A stretch of DNA of 64,000 bases from Clostridiales bacterium (lineage in GTDB: Bacteria > Bacillota > Clostridia > Christensenellales > Pumilibacteraceae), in the NCBI GenBank assembly GCA_014799665.1, contig JAAVHP010000029.1, positions 113,456 through 177,455 of the forward strand. The letters are read 5' to 3'. How positions within the stretch are numbered: the first letter of the stretch is position 1; the number at the start of each line of letters is the position of its first letter. The notes below the pieces were generated by a model that was not told where the DNA came from, ran no database searches, and worked only from the letters and a program-made list of their open reading frames with translations. This document shows positions 8,551 to 15,908 of the stretch, piece by piece. Made by a program: the position numbers and the translations under genes.

Positions 8551-8640
8551 AACATCCGAACGTTTTACGACTATAAAACCACCGACGAAGCGAAAGCAAT
8601 TCTAAGCGCGCTCACCGCCTAAATCGAAACAAAAAACTAA

Positions 8641-8690
8641 TAGCCCACTATCTTCATAATCGAAGTTTAGTGGGCTATACTTTATTCAAC
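8641..8690 (+). terminator. Intrinsic terminator of the DUF11 operon
   Basis: TAGCCCACTA at 8641-8650 and TAGTGGGCTA at 8668-8677 form a 10-bp stem followed by TACTTTATT. It closes the plus-strand operon and also separates it from the convergent gene at 8712. Confidence 0.75.
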
Positions 8691-8711
8691 GTTTAAACGA
8701 CAAATTGAAAT

Positions 8712-9032
8712 TTATAGTCGGTCGTATATTCTTTGAAAATCATATATTGCTTGTCCCAATTCCGTATCAGACAATTTTTCTAATGTGTCAAGCATATAAG
8801 CGACAGACTGCAACCTACGTTGCCATATTCTGGATATACCGAATTTTCTTTTATATTTGAAATAACGTTCACCAACGATAAAGTGGTCGTATAATTCCTG
8901 CATTTCAGGCAAAACAACTTGTTCTATCACGCCCTTATCCCACTTGGAATTTTCATTAGCCATTTCCGATTTTGCAACCGAAATAACATTTTGCACTGAT
9001 ATGATAGCTTTTTGTAAACGTCTTGTCATCAA
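8712..9032 (-). CDS. Hypothetical helical protein
   Basis: About 105 residues, predicted all-helical (MTRRLQKAIISVQNVISVAKSEM...LPEMQELYDHFIVGERYFKYKRKFGISRIWQRRL...LDTLEKLSDTELGQAIYDF), no signal or membrane segment. I recognise no family. The gene is AT-rich, unlike its right-hand neighbours, which suggests acquisition. Translation can start at a TTG (9032) or the ATG three bases in (9029). AGGGA upstream suits either. The sequence right after the stop (ATTTCAATTT) is shared with the 3' ends of two genes near 55.5-55.9 kb. Confidence 0.6.
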   Translation of the reverse strand: MMTRRLQKAIISVQNVISVAKSEMANENSKWDKGVIEQVVLPEMQELYDHFIVGERYFKYKRKFGISRIWQRRLQSVAYMLDTLEKLSDTELGQAIYDFQRIYDRL

Positions 9033-9113
9033 TACGTCCCTACAAATTATTGTTTATCTTATTTTATTAAAACAAAGAAAATGATTGATCCTTTCATTGC
9101 TTTATATCTATAA

Positions 9114-9569
9114 TTATTCGTGTTTATCTCTCAATTCGGTTAGATACCCGATGAACTCTTCTTCCGTGAGTATTGTATCGAATTTATCGTGCTTGCCGAT
9201 CGAATGGGTAAGATTATTGCCGACGGTGCTCATCAATGCCGTGCGGAAGGTTTCGTTATTGAATAACTGCGCGTAGGCGCGGCGGCGAAGCTCGTCGAAC
9301 TCTACGCTGTCGCGCTTATACTTTTTGCCGTTCCAGTACAGCCTGCCCGTTTTCTTCCACTTAACCTTTTTCGTGCCCGCGTCCTTGGCGGCGCGACCGA
9401 CGAGAGCGCAAATTTTTCTTTGTTTGCGTTTGAGTCTGAATTTGAGCGACTGCAAAAACCCTTCCATGCTCGCGCACTCTACCTCGTCGAGCGTAAACCG
9501 ATTTTCATAGAAATTGGACAGCACATTGCACGGATATTCGCCAGAGCTTATTATATCTATCTCGGTCAT
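9114..9569 (-). CDS. Conserved protein resembling the NADAR/YbiA fold
   Basis: 151 residues. The opening SGEYPCNVLSNFYENRFTLDEVECASMEGFLQSLKF resembles the NADAR/YbiA pattern (LSNF near the start, then a surface acidic residue and a helix ending QxxKF). The rest is basic and helical, ending in ILTEEEFIGYLTELRDKHE. NADAR proteins are N-glycosidases acting on ADP-ribose or riboflavin-pathway compounds. Some family members are plain hypothetical proteins, and I cannot confirm the active site here. The ATG overlaps the prfA stop by one base, so it is probably translated as the last gene of the rpmE-prfA region. Confidence 0.6.
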   Translation of the reverse strand: MTEIDIISSGEYPCNVLSNFYENRFTLDEVECASMEGFLQSLKFRLKRKQRKICALVGRAAKDAGTKKVKWKKTGRLYWNGKKYKRDSVEFDELRRRAYAQLFNNETFRTALMSTVGNNLTHSIGKHDKFDTILTEEEFIGYLTELRDKHE

Positions 9570-10645
9570 TATTCTTCGCCGTTAAGCTTGCGGGTTTGGT
9601 CGGCGATACGCAACGCTTCCACCATTTTATCGAGGTCGCCGTTCATGAACTCGTCTATCGAATACAGCGTGAACCCGATACGGTGATCGGTAACGCGACC
9701 CTGCGGGAAGTTATACGTGCGTATGCGCTCGCTGCGGTCGCCCGTGCCGACCTGACCTTTTCTAAGCGACGCGTACTCCTCGTCCTTTTGTCCTTGGTAG
9801 TAGTCGTACAGCTTGGTCGCAAGCACCTGCATGGCGCGTTCCTTGTTCTTGGTCTGGCTGCGTTGGTCCTGACAGGTGACGACTATCCCCGTCGGGAAGT
9901 GCGTAATGCGTATAGCCGAGTCGGTCTTGTTTATGTGCTGACCGCCTGCGCCGCTCGCGCGGAAGGTATCGATCTTTATATCCTTATCGAGTATTTCCAC
10001 GTCGACCGTTTCGGTTTCAGGCAGAACCGCGACCGTGACCGTCGAGGTATGCACGCGTCCCTGCGTTTCTGTCACAGGCACGCGTTGAACGCGGTGTACG
10101 CCGCTCTCGAATTTGAGGAAGGAGAAAACGTCCTTGCCGCTAATGCCGAAAACGGCTTCCTTTACACCGCCCAGCTCGGTGTCGTTGAGCGAGATATCCT
10201 CGACCGCCCAACGCTTGCGCTCGGCGAACATTTTGTACATACGGCAAAGCTCGGCGGCAAACAGCGCGGCTTCCTCGCCGCCCGCTGCGGGACGAATTTC
10301 GAGTACTGCGTTCTTGCCGTCGTTGGGGTCTTTGGGGAGAAGCATGATTTTGAGCTCGTCGTTTATCTCGGCTATGCGCGCGGTGAGCCGCTCCACCTCG
10401 TCCTTGGCGAACGCCGCGAACTCGGGATCGTCGGACTTTTGCATTTCGAGCGCGTCGGCGCGGTCGTCCGTCGCCTTTTTGAGCTCGGCGTATTTTTCGA
10501 CTATCGGTTCGAGCTCGCTGCGCTCGCGGCACAGCTCCGCCCATGCCTTGTTATCGGCAATGACGGCGGGGTCTTGGACCTTCTCGTCGAGCGCCTTGAA
10601 CCTCTCGACTATGCCGTCGAGCTTATCGGTCTTTACGTCCTGCAT
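9569..10645 (-). CDS. prfA: Peptide chain release factor 1
   Basis: Recognises UAA and UAG in the ribosomal A site and triggers peptidyl-tRNA hydrolysis. 358 residues, the usual RF1 length. The universally conserved GGQ is in RASGAGGQHINKTDSAIRITH. The PxT-type decoding region is visible as RVPVTETQGRVHTSTVTVAVLPE. The Gln of GGQ is the methylation target of PrmC, which is encoded directly upstream and overlaps by 13 bases, a common pairing in Firmicutes. Confidence 0.96.
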   Translation of the reverse strand: MQDVKTDKLDGIVERFKALDEKVQDPAVIADNKAWAELCRERSELEPIVEKYAELKKATDDRADALEMQKSDDPEFAAFAKDEVERLTARIAEINDELKIMLLPKDPNDGKNAVLEIRPAAGGEEAALFAAELCRMYKMFAERKRWAVEDISLNDTELGGVKEAVFGISGKDVFSFLKFESGVHRVQRVPVTETQGRVHTSTVTVAVLPETETVDVEILDKDIKIDTFRASGAGGQHINKTDSAIRITHFPTGIVVTCQDQRSQTKNKERAMQVLATKLYDYYQGQKDEEYASLRKGQVGTGDRSERIRTYNFPQGRVTDHRIGFTLYSIDEFMNGDLDKMVEALRIADQTRKLNGEE

Positions 10646-12393
10646 ATTACTATTCTATCCTTTCCGTCGAGGTCTTTTTTGATTTCGGTCTTGCCGAGCG
10701 GCTTCAACAGCGCCGCCACTTCCTGCGCTTGGTCGTACCCCACTTCGAGCATGATCACGCCGTGAGGGCTAAGATACGATTTAGCGTTTTGCGCGATTAT
10801 CCTGTAAAAGTCGAGCCCGTCCGCGCCGCCGTCGAGCGCGATATGCGGCTGAGCCGTTACCTGCGGTTGAAGCCCCGCGATCTCGCCCGAGCGCACGTAC
10901 GGCGGGTTGGAAACGATTATATCGAACTTGCCGTCCACGCTCTCGAACATATTCGACTTTACGACTTCTACGCCCAAGCCCGCGAGGTTTTCCTTAGCGA
11001 CTTCGAGCGCGTCGTCGGACACGTCGACAGCCGTAACGCTCGCCTTACTGTTGCGCGCCACGACTGCGGCGATACAGCCCGAGCCCGTGCAAAGGTCGAG
11101 CACTTTCTTGTCGCTCTCGCCCGCTTCTTCCGCTACGAGGTTGGCAAGAATTTCTGTTTCGAACCGAGGTATAAGCACGCGGTTATCAACCTTAATTTTA
11201 ACGCCGCAAAAATCGGTGTTGCCAAGGATATAATCGAGCGGCTCGCCCGCAAGCAAGCGGTCGGCGTACTCGTTGGCTTTTTTTACAAGTCCTATCTTTA
11301 TCTTGCCGACGGTCGCAAGCTCGGCGCGGCTCTTATCGAGTATGTCGCAGTATATCCAGTCGGCGTCCTGCGGATTATCGGGCAGCCGTTCCGCGAGCTT
11401 CTGCCGCTCGACGGCGAACTCGCGTTCGTAGAAGTCTATCGTGTCTTTATTTGGATCGGCGTCGAGTTCGAGCACGGCGTTGAACGCCGCGATAGCGACC
11501 TCCGCCATGTCGTCGTCGGGAATGCAGGTCGACAGCTTTTGGAGCGCAAGCCCCGGCGCGCGTATCGCGTTGGTGAACTTGTTGTCGGGAAGCATTGCAA
11601 GCCCGCGCAGAAGCTCGTACGACAGCCCCGCGATTATCGGCAACAGCACGAGCCTTATTGCGAGTGTAAAGAAGAAGTTTTCGAAAAGATACTCGTAGCC
11701 CGTGAACAGCGTGAACACCCAATTGAGCAATGCGTAAACGAGTATTGCGAACATTACTACAAAGAACAGGAAGGTCGTGCCGCAGCGGTTGTGCTTGGTC
11801 GAGCAGGACTGAACGTTCTCGACGGTAAGCGGCAGTCCGCGCTCGTAGCAGTTGATCGTGCGGTGTTCCGCGCCGTGATACATGAACGTGCGCTTAATGT
11901 CGCGCATGAGCCGCACGAGCGCAAGATACAGAATGAATATCAATAGCCGTGTGCAGCCCTCTATAACCGAAATAACGCCCACGTTGTCGAACGTAGTCCA
12001 TCTCTTGATCGACCAGCCGACGAACCACGGCAGAGCTATGAACAGCCCCACGGCAAGCACTACGCCGAGTATGACCGAGAATGCGGTCGAACCTTTCGAC
12101 GGCGTTTCGTCCTCGGGGAAGCTTATCTCGGCGGACTTTAACAGCGACGACATACCGACAACCAGCGAGCTCACGAACGAAATCACGCCACGCACGATCG
12201 GGATCTTAGCCGCCTTGGACGGTTTTTTGAGCCGCTCGGTATGCACTTCTATATCGCCGTCGGGCGAGCGCACCGCCATGGCGACCGAGGTCGCGCCGCG
12301 CATCATTACGCCCTCTAAAAGCGCCTGCCCGCCTATCATGGTGCGCCGCGTCTTTTTGGCGGTATCGTATTTGTTATCTTTGTTTTTTGCCAT
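10633..12393 (-). CDS. prmC: DUF1385 (YqhQ-like) membrane domain fused to PrmC release-factor glutamine methyltransferase
   Basis: 586 residues with two modules. Residues 1 to about 310 are a DUF1385 domain: GGQALLEGVMMRG near the start, several membrane helices, and the conserved MYHGAEHRTINCYERG-x-L-T-x-E-N-V. From about 320 to the end is PrmC/HemK: helical N-domain, SAM loop VLDLCTGSGCIA, and the catalytic NPPYVRSGEI. PrmC methylates the Gln of GGQ in RF1/RF2. Fusions of this kind occur in Clostridia genomes. The role of the DUF1385 half is unknown. It is followed by prfA with a 13-base overlap. Confidence 0.92.
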   Translation of the reverse strand: MAKNKDNKYDTAKKTRRTMIGGQALLEGVMMRGATSVAMAVRSPDGDIEVHTERLKKPSKAAKIPIVRGVISFVSSLVVGMSSLLKSAEISFPEDETPSKGSTAFSVILGVVLAVGLFIALPWFVGWSIKRWTTFDNVGVISVIEGCTRLLIFILYLALVRLMRDIKRTFMYHGAEHRTINCYERGLPLTVENVQSCSTKHNRCGTTFLFFVVMFAILVYALLNWVFTLFTGYEYLFENFFFTLAIRLVLLPIIAGLSYELLRGLAMLPDNKFTNAIRAPGLALQKLSTCIPDDDMAEVAIAAFNAVLELDADPNKDTIDFYEREFAVERQKLAERLPDNPQDADWIYCDILDKSRAELATVGKIKIGLVKKANEYADRLLAGEPLDYILGNTDFCGVKIKVDNRVLIPRFETEILANLVAEEAGESDKKVLDLCTGSGCIAAVVARNSKASVTAVDVSDDALEVAKENLAGLGVEVVKSNMFESVDGKFDIIVSNPPYVRSGEIAGLQPQVTAQPHIALDGGADGLDFYRIIAQNAKSYLSPHGVIMLEVGYDQAQEVAALLKPLGKTEIKKDLDGKDRIVICRT

Positions 12394-12432
12394 TGTTTAA
12401 TTTATGTTCCTTACGGGTGTGCGACCACAGTA

Positions 12433-12462
12433 AAAAAATAATCGTAACAATACTGTTACGAT
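12433..12462 (-). terminator. Intrinsic terminator downstream of rpmE (distal of two)
   Basis: ATCGTAACA at 12441-12449 pairs with TGTTACGAT at 12454-12462. On the minus strand the hairpin is followed by TATTTTTTTAC. It is the second of two tandem terminators between rpmE and the prmC fusion gene. Confidence 0.7.
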
Positions 12463-12463
12463 C

Positions 12464-12498
12464 AAAGAAAAAACGGCAAACAAAAATTGCTTGCCGTT
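12464..12498 (-). terminator. Intrinsic terminator of rpmE (proximal)
   Basis: AACGGCAA (12472-12479) pairs with TTGCCGTT (12491-12498), and on the minus strand the stem runs into TTTTTTC. It lies 13 bases beyond the rpmE stop codon. Confidence 0.85.
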
Positions 12499-12510
12499 CG
12501 CGTTTTATAG

Positions 12511-12723
12511 CTATTTGCCGGACTTGCCCGAACGCTCGTTGAAGCGCGCTACGCGACCGCCCGTTTCGGCTTGCTTCTGCTTGCCGGTGTAGAACGGATG
12601 GCACTTGGAGCAAATATCGACCTTAACGGTATCGCCCTTTTGGGTGGAACCGGTGACGAACGTTGCGCCGCAAGCGCAAACAACGGTTACTTCGTGATAA
12701 TCGGGATGAAGATTCTCTTTCAT
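12511..12723 (-). CDS. rpmE: 50S ribosomal protein L31, zinc-binding type
   Basis: 70 residues. Begins MKENLHPDYHEVTVVCACGATF, the standard L31 opening, with the C+ zinc ligands Cys16/Cys18 and the ICSKCHPFYTGKQK motif near residue 40. The C-terminal tail is GGRVARFNERSGK. A consensus-like promoter sits upstream and two terminators follow, so rpmE is its own transcription unit, although prmC-prfA lie next to it as in many Firmicutes. Confidence 0.96.
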   Translation of the reverse strand: MKENLHPDYHEVTVVCACGATFVTGSTQKGDTVKVDICSKCHPFYTGKQKQAETGGRVARFNERSGKSGK

Positions 12724-12766
12724 AATAAAGACCTCTCTTTACTTTTGCAAAATGGTTAGCTTATTA

Positions 12767-12795
12767 ATTGTACACTAAAAAACGTTAGCTGTCAA
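12767..12795 (-). promoter_or_regulatory. Promoter of rpmE
   Basis: On the minus strand TTGACA (12795-12790), a 17-base spacer and TACAAT (12772-12767) lie about 45 bases before the L31 start. Confidence 0.75.
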
Positions 12796-12810
12796 GTAAT
12801 TTAAGCAACC

Positions 12811-13830
12811 TTATTTTATTTTGATAAGCGTTTTGAGCGTGTTATCCGTGCCGTTCGCACAAAGCCTGTCGTAAATTTCGGGAACGTTATCGAAATCGGC
12901 GATCTGCTCGTACAGCGATTCGACCTGAACGGTATGGTTTGCCAAAAGGTTGATAGCCGTTTGATAGTTCTTGCCGCAGTCGACTACGGTGAACATATCG
13001 AGGTTTTTTTCGAGCAAAGCGCTGACCGTTATAGGAAGATCGCTCTTGGTCGCTCTGCCTATGATAGCAACCTTGCCGCGGCGCGCCGTGTAGTCGCAAA
13101 TACTCGACACAGGCATATCCGAGCTTGTAAGGTACGCGCACGACGACGCCATGCGCCCGCCCGTAAGCGACAGTATCTTTTTACGCGCGTCCTCGTTGAC
13201 GGCGTTTACGGTAAAGTACACGCCCGCCTTTTGCGCAAGCGAGAGCATTTCCTCGTTCATGTCTACGACGATGGGAACGGCTTGGTAGTACATTGCGACC
13301 TGCGCCAGAATGATGCCGTCGACCGTCGCGCCCATAATAACGAGCTGGTCGCCCTTCTCCACTTGAAGGTGCGACAATGCGTTGAGCGCGAGCGCGATAT
13401 TCTCAATGAAGATCGCTTCCTCGTCTTTCAGCCTGTCGGGAATAAGATAGACGTCGTTGGCGGATACGACCGAGAAATCGCTCAAAAACCCGTCCTCGTT
13501 CGCGCCGAACAGCGAGGGTTTTTCGCAATCGTAAAACCTGCCGTCCTTGCACGCCTTGCAGTTGTGACAGCTCGCCGACGAATAGGTCACTACGCGGTTT
13601 CCGCGTGCAATGCCCGTAACGCTTTCGCCTACCTCTGACACGAACCCAACGCACTGCCTAACGGGTATGATAGGCAGTCGCGCTTCGCGCCGACCCTCGT
13701 ATACCGCGAGGTCGATCGGGGTGATCGAGCACATCAAGTTTTTAAGCTTAACGCAGTTCTCGCCCACCGGCATGGCGTCCATTTCTTCGAGCTTGATTGT
13801 ATGAGGAGAATGTATCCTATACGCTTTCAT
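12811..13830 (-). CDS. Medium-chain alcohol dehydrogenase-like protein with altered catalytic zinc site
   Basis: 339 residues with the GroES-like plus Rossmann layout of zinc-dependent alcohol dehydrogenases. The structural-zinc Cys cluster is kept (CHNCKACKDGRFYDC). At the catalytic site the first Cys is present (MCSITPIDLAVYEG), but the usual GHE is replaced by RQC (PVRQCVGFVSEVGE). The nucleotide-binding part lacks a clean GxGxxG (VIMGATVDGIILAQ). It may be a redox enzyme with shifted metal ligation, or a quinone-oxidoreductase-like relative. Substrate unknown. Monocistronic. Confidence 0.8.
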   Translation of the reverse strand: MKAYRIHSPHTIKLEEMDAMPVGENCVKLKNLMCSITPIDLAVYEGRREARLPIIPVRQCVGFVSEVGESVTGIARGNRVVTYSSASCHNCKACKDGRFYDCEKPSLFGANEDGFLSDFSVVSANDVYLIPDRLKDEEAIFIENIALALNALSHLQVEKGDQLVIMGATVDGIILAQVAMYYQAVPIVVDMNEEMLSLAQKAGVYFTVNAVNEDARKKILSLTGGRMASSCAYLTSSDMPVSSICDYTARRGKVAIIGRATKSDLPITVSALLEKNLDMFTVVDCGKNYQTAINLLANHTVQVESLYEQIADFDNVPEIYDRLCANGTDNTLKTLIKIK

Positions 13831-13945
13831 AATAATCTATCCCTATTTCGGTTTTCGATTTACAAGCATATTATACCATAAAACCAATAAAATATCAAGT
13901 AATTTATACACATTGCGCAAAGCTCGAAAAAAGCGGTATTATATA

Positions 13946-13976
13946 ACAAAAACGCCCGAAAGTTCGAGCGTTTTTA
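13946..13976. terminator. Bidirectional-looking hairpin with T-run, downstream of the SpoIIQ-like gene
   Basis: AACGCCCGAA (13951-13960) pairs with TTCGAGCGTT (13963-13972). T-runs flank it on both strands. It lies just past the minus-strand stop at 14018. Confidence 0.75.
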
Positions 13977-14017
13977 TTTATATCGTACAGCGGCACGATA
14001 CTATTGTTTTGTTTGGA

Positions 14018-14641
14018 TTATTTATCTTCGGATATGGGGAGCACGGACGCCGGATTGACGTACTTGCCGTCCTTTTTGAGCTCGAAGTGCAGGTGCGCGC
14101 CCGTATTGAGCTCAGACATCATGCTCGTAGACGTGCTGCCGATCTTGTCGCCCGCTTTAACGGTATCGCCCACCTTGATAGGCATATCGGCGGCAAGCGA
14201 CTTGTAAATGGACACGTAGCCGTTATCATGCGTTATCGTCACGACGTTGCCGTCGAGCGCCGTCTTTTCGATGTCGGTAACAGTACCGTCGAGTACGGCA
14301 ACTACATCGCCCTCGCCCACGAAGTCCATTGCGGGATGCCATTTCCACAGTTCGAGCGTATCCCACTTAACGAGTCTGTCGTCGGCATAGTCGAGCCCGA
14401 GCGTAGCTCCGCTCATAGGCGCATACATGGACGGCTCGGTGCCTACGTCAGTGATAGGCGGCGTGGGATCGTCGGGCGTCGGGGTGTCGACGATCGGTTG
14501 TTTTTGCGGCAGTGTGAAGACTACCGTCAAAACGATTGCGGCAATTATTACGAGCGAAGAAATCGTTATCGCTATGGCGTACTTGTGCCGCTTGAAAAAA
14601 TTCTTCCTGCTTTCTTTTGTTTTGGATTGATAGGTTTTCAT
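14018..14641 (-). CDS. SpoIIQ-like LytM/M23 domain protein
   Basis: 207 residues: a short basic cytosolic tail, one membrane helix (about 21-43), a Pro/Thr/Asp-rich linker, and an extracytoplasmic M23 (LytM) domain. The domain keeps His and Asp in WHPAMDF and both His in GAHLHFEL, so the zinc site looks intact, unlike Bacillus SpoIIQ. The WKWHPAMDFVGEGDVVA region is typical of SpoIIQ, the forespore protein that joins SpoIIIAH across the sporulation septum. A cell-wall endopeptidase role is the alternative. I chose the ATG at 14641 because GGAGGA lies 8 bases before it. A GTG 15 bases earlier would overlap that site. Confidence 0.75.
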   Translation of the reverse strand: MKTYQSKTKESRKNFFKRHKYAIAITISSLVIIAAIVLTVVFTLPQKQPIVDTPTPDDPTPPITDVGTEPSMYAPMSGATLGLDYADDRLVKWDTLELWKWHPAMDFVGEGDVVAVLDGTVTDIEKTALDGNVVTITHDNGYVSIYKSLAADMPIKVGDTVKAGDKIGSTSTSMMSELNTGAHLHFELKKDGKYVNPASVLPISEDK

Positions 14642-14709
14642 GTTTTGTTCCTCCACTGAACTTGATTATTGCCAAAACTATGTAGCTTATACACGCCGAT
14701 AAAAAAATT

Positions 14710-15102
14710 TTAGTAACACCCCGAGAGTATCGGCGTACCCACCGAAACGTTCCCGTTGCCGTAAGCCGCCATAACGTTATACTCCTCGCCTTCCGCCGTA
14801 TACTGGACCTCGGCGCACACCCTGTCGCTGAACGCGTAAACAATTATCGTATCGCCCACCTCGACCTGCTTTACTACCCTCGCCCCGATTTTATCGAGCG
14901 CATCGGTCATAGCCGTTTCGTCGCCATCGAAGTCGACGCGGTACAGTCCGTTTTGCGAATAACACACGCCGTCCACGGCGGCTATAACCTCGTTATTGTC
15001 GTACGCATAAACCCTGCCCAAGCCCGTAAGCGGACTGAACCATATTGCCGTGGCGATAAGTCCCGCGGCAAATAAAAATACGACGGCAATGAGTTTTTTC
15101 AT
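14710..15102 (-). CDS. Small exported or membrane-anchored hypothetical protein
   Basis: 130 residues starting MKKLIAVVFLFAAGLIATAIWF, an N-terminal membrane/signal helix without a clear cleavage site. A mixed alpha/beta domain follows, including YSQNGLYRVDFDGDETAMTDALDKIGARVV and a C-terminal GTPILSGCY. I do not recognise the family. It sits directly upstream of the SpoIIQ-like gene on the same strand (about 70 bases apart), where Firmicutes often carry sporulation-linked exported proteins, so a sporulation role is possible but unproven. The ribosome site before the ATG is poor. A TTG 18 bases upstream is an alternative start. Confidence 0.6.
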   Translation of the reverse strand: MKKLIAVVFLFAAGLIATAIWFSPLTGLGRVYAYDNNEVIAAVDGVCYSQNGLYRVDFDGDETAMTDALDKIGARVVKQVEVGDTIIVYAFSDRVCAEVQYTAEGEEYNVMAAYGNGNVSVGTPILSGCY

Positions 15103-15162
15103 GCCGTCGATTGTTGACAAAAAATAATAGTTTTATACAAATTACTTTTTTCTTACAAACAG

Positions 15163-15191
15163 TTGCTTTTTCATTGTTTATTCTCTATAAT
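15163..15191 (+). promoter_or_regulatory. Promoter of the flavin reductase gene
   Basis: TTGCTT (15163-15168), 17-base spacer, TATAAT (15186-15191). It is followed by CGGAGGG as ribosome site before the ATG at 15220. Confidence 0.75.
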
Positions 15192-15219
15192 AGTACAAAT
15201 ATATTTTCGGAGGGTTAGT

Positions 15220-15795
15220 ATGACAAAGATAACTTGCATTAACGGCAGCGCACGCAACAACGGAAGCTGTGCGTATTTGATCGACAGCTTCATCGGCGGG
15301 TTTGCCGAGAACGATACGAACATAGTTAAATATTGCGTGGGCGACGCCGACTTGCATTTTTGCAAAGGCTGCAAAAAATGTTATATAGACGGTAAATGCG
15401 TACAAAACGACGACGCGCAAAAGATTGTCGAGGATATCCTATCTTCCGATATCGTAGTCGTTGCCGCACCCTCTTATTGGGCGGACGTGCCCGCACAGCA
15501 AAAAACCTTATTCGACAGAACCACGCCTTACGGCGACACCAATCCGAACAGAATTTTAACGGCACAAAAACCTATCAAAGGAATCGCGATAGCCGTGCGC
15601 GCAGGTATGAGAGAGCAAGAAAACGAATTGATACTGAACGCAATAGAGCATTATTATGGGCATTTGGGGATAGAAACAGTAAATCGTATTTCGATAACAC
15701 AAGCGGACAAATTAGATGATTTGATCGACAAACACCCCGACGATATCGAACAAGTCGTCGAGCTGGCAAGATCACTGTCAAAAAATAACCGGTAA
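15220..15795 (+). CDS. Flavodoxin-like NAD(P)H-dependent FMN reductase / iron-sulfur flavoprotein type
   Basis: 191 residues. The FMN phosphate loop is INGSARNNGSCAYLID at 5-20, and the flavin-contact segment is VVVAAPSYWADVPAQQKTLFDRT. A Cys-rich insert, CKGCKKCYIDGKCVQNDD, follows strand 2, as in NADPH-dependent FMN reductases related to iron-sulfur flavoproteins, so a cluster or thiol function is possible. A role in electron transfer or nitro/azo/quinone reduction is inferred from the fold only. GGAGGG sits 6 bases before the chosen ATG. The gene is flanked by its own promoter and terminator. Confidence 0.85.
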   Translation: MTKITCINGSARNNGSCAYLIDSFIGGFAENDTNIVKYCVGDADLHFCKGCKKCYIDGKCVQNDDAQKIVEDILSSDIVVVAAPSYWADVPAQQKTLFDRTTPYGDTNPNRILTAQKPIKGIAIAVRAGMREQENELILNAIEHYYGHLGIETVNRISITQADKLDDLIDKHPDDIEQVVELARSLSKNNR

Positions 15796-15816
15796 AAGCG
15801 TATAATATAGATAACA

Positions 15817-15852
15817 AAAGAAGCTTTCGGACAAACATCTTCGAAAGCTTCT
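15817..15852. terminator. Strong bidirectional terminator hairpin
   Basis: AAGAAGCTTTCG (15817-15828) pairs perfectly with CGAAAGCTTCTT (15841-15852). It lies between the convergent flavin reductase and hydrogenase genes. Confidence 0.85.
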
Positions 15853-15908
15853 TGCATAACATAAAGTTTTCTTTGCTTCTTTCTTGTTCACAAGAAAGAA
15901 GGGAAAAA

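Noticed and set aside
10633..12393. DUF1385-PrmC fusion as a novelty
   Set aside because: This fusion is already seen in Clostridia; I report it in the gene entry only.
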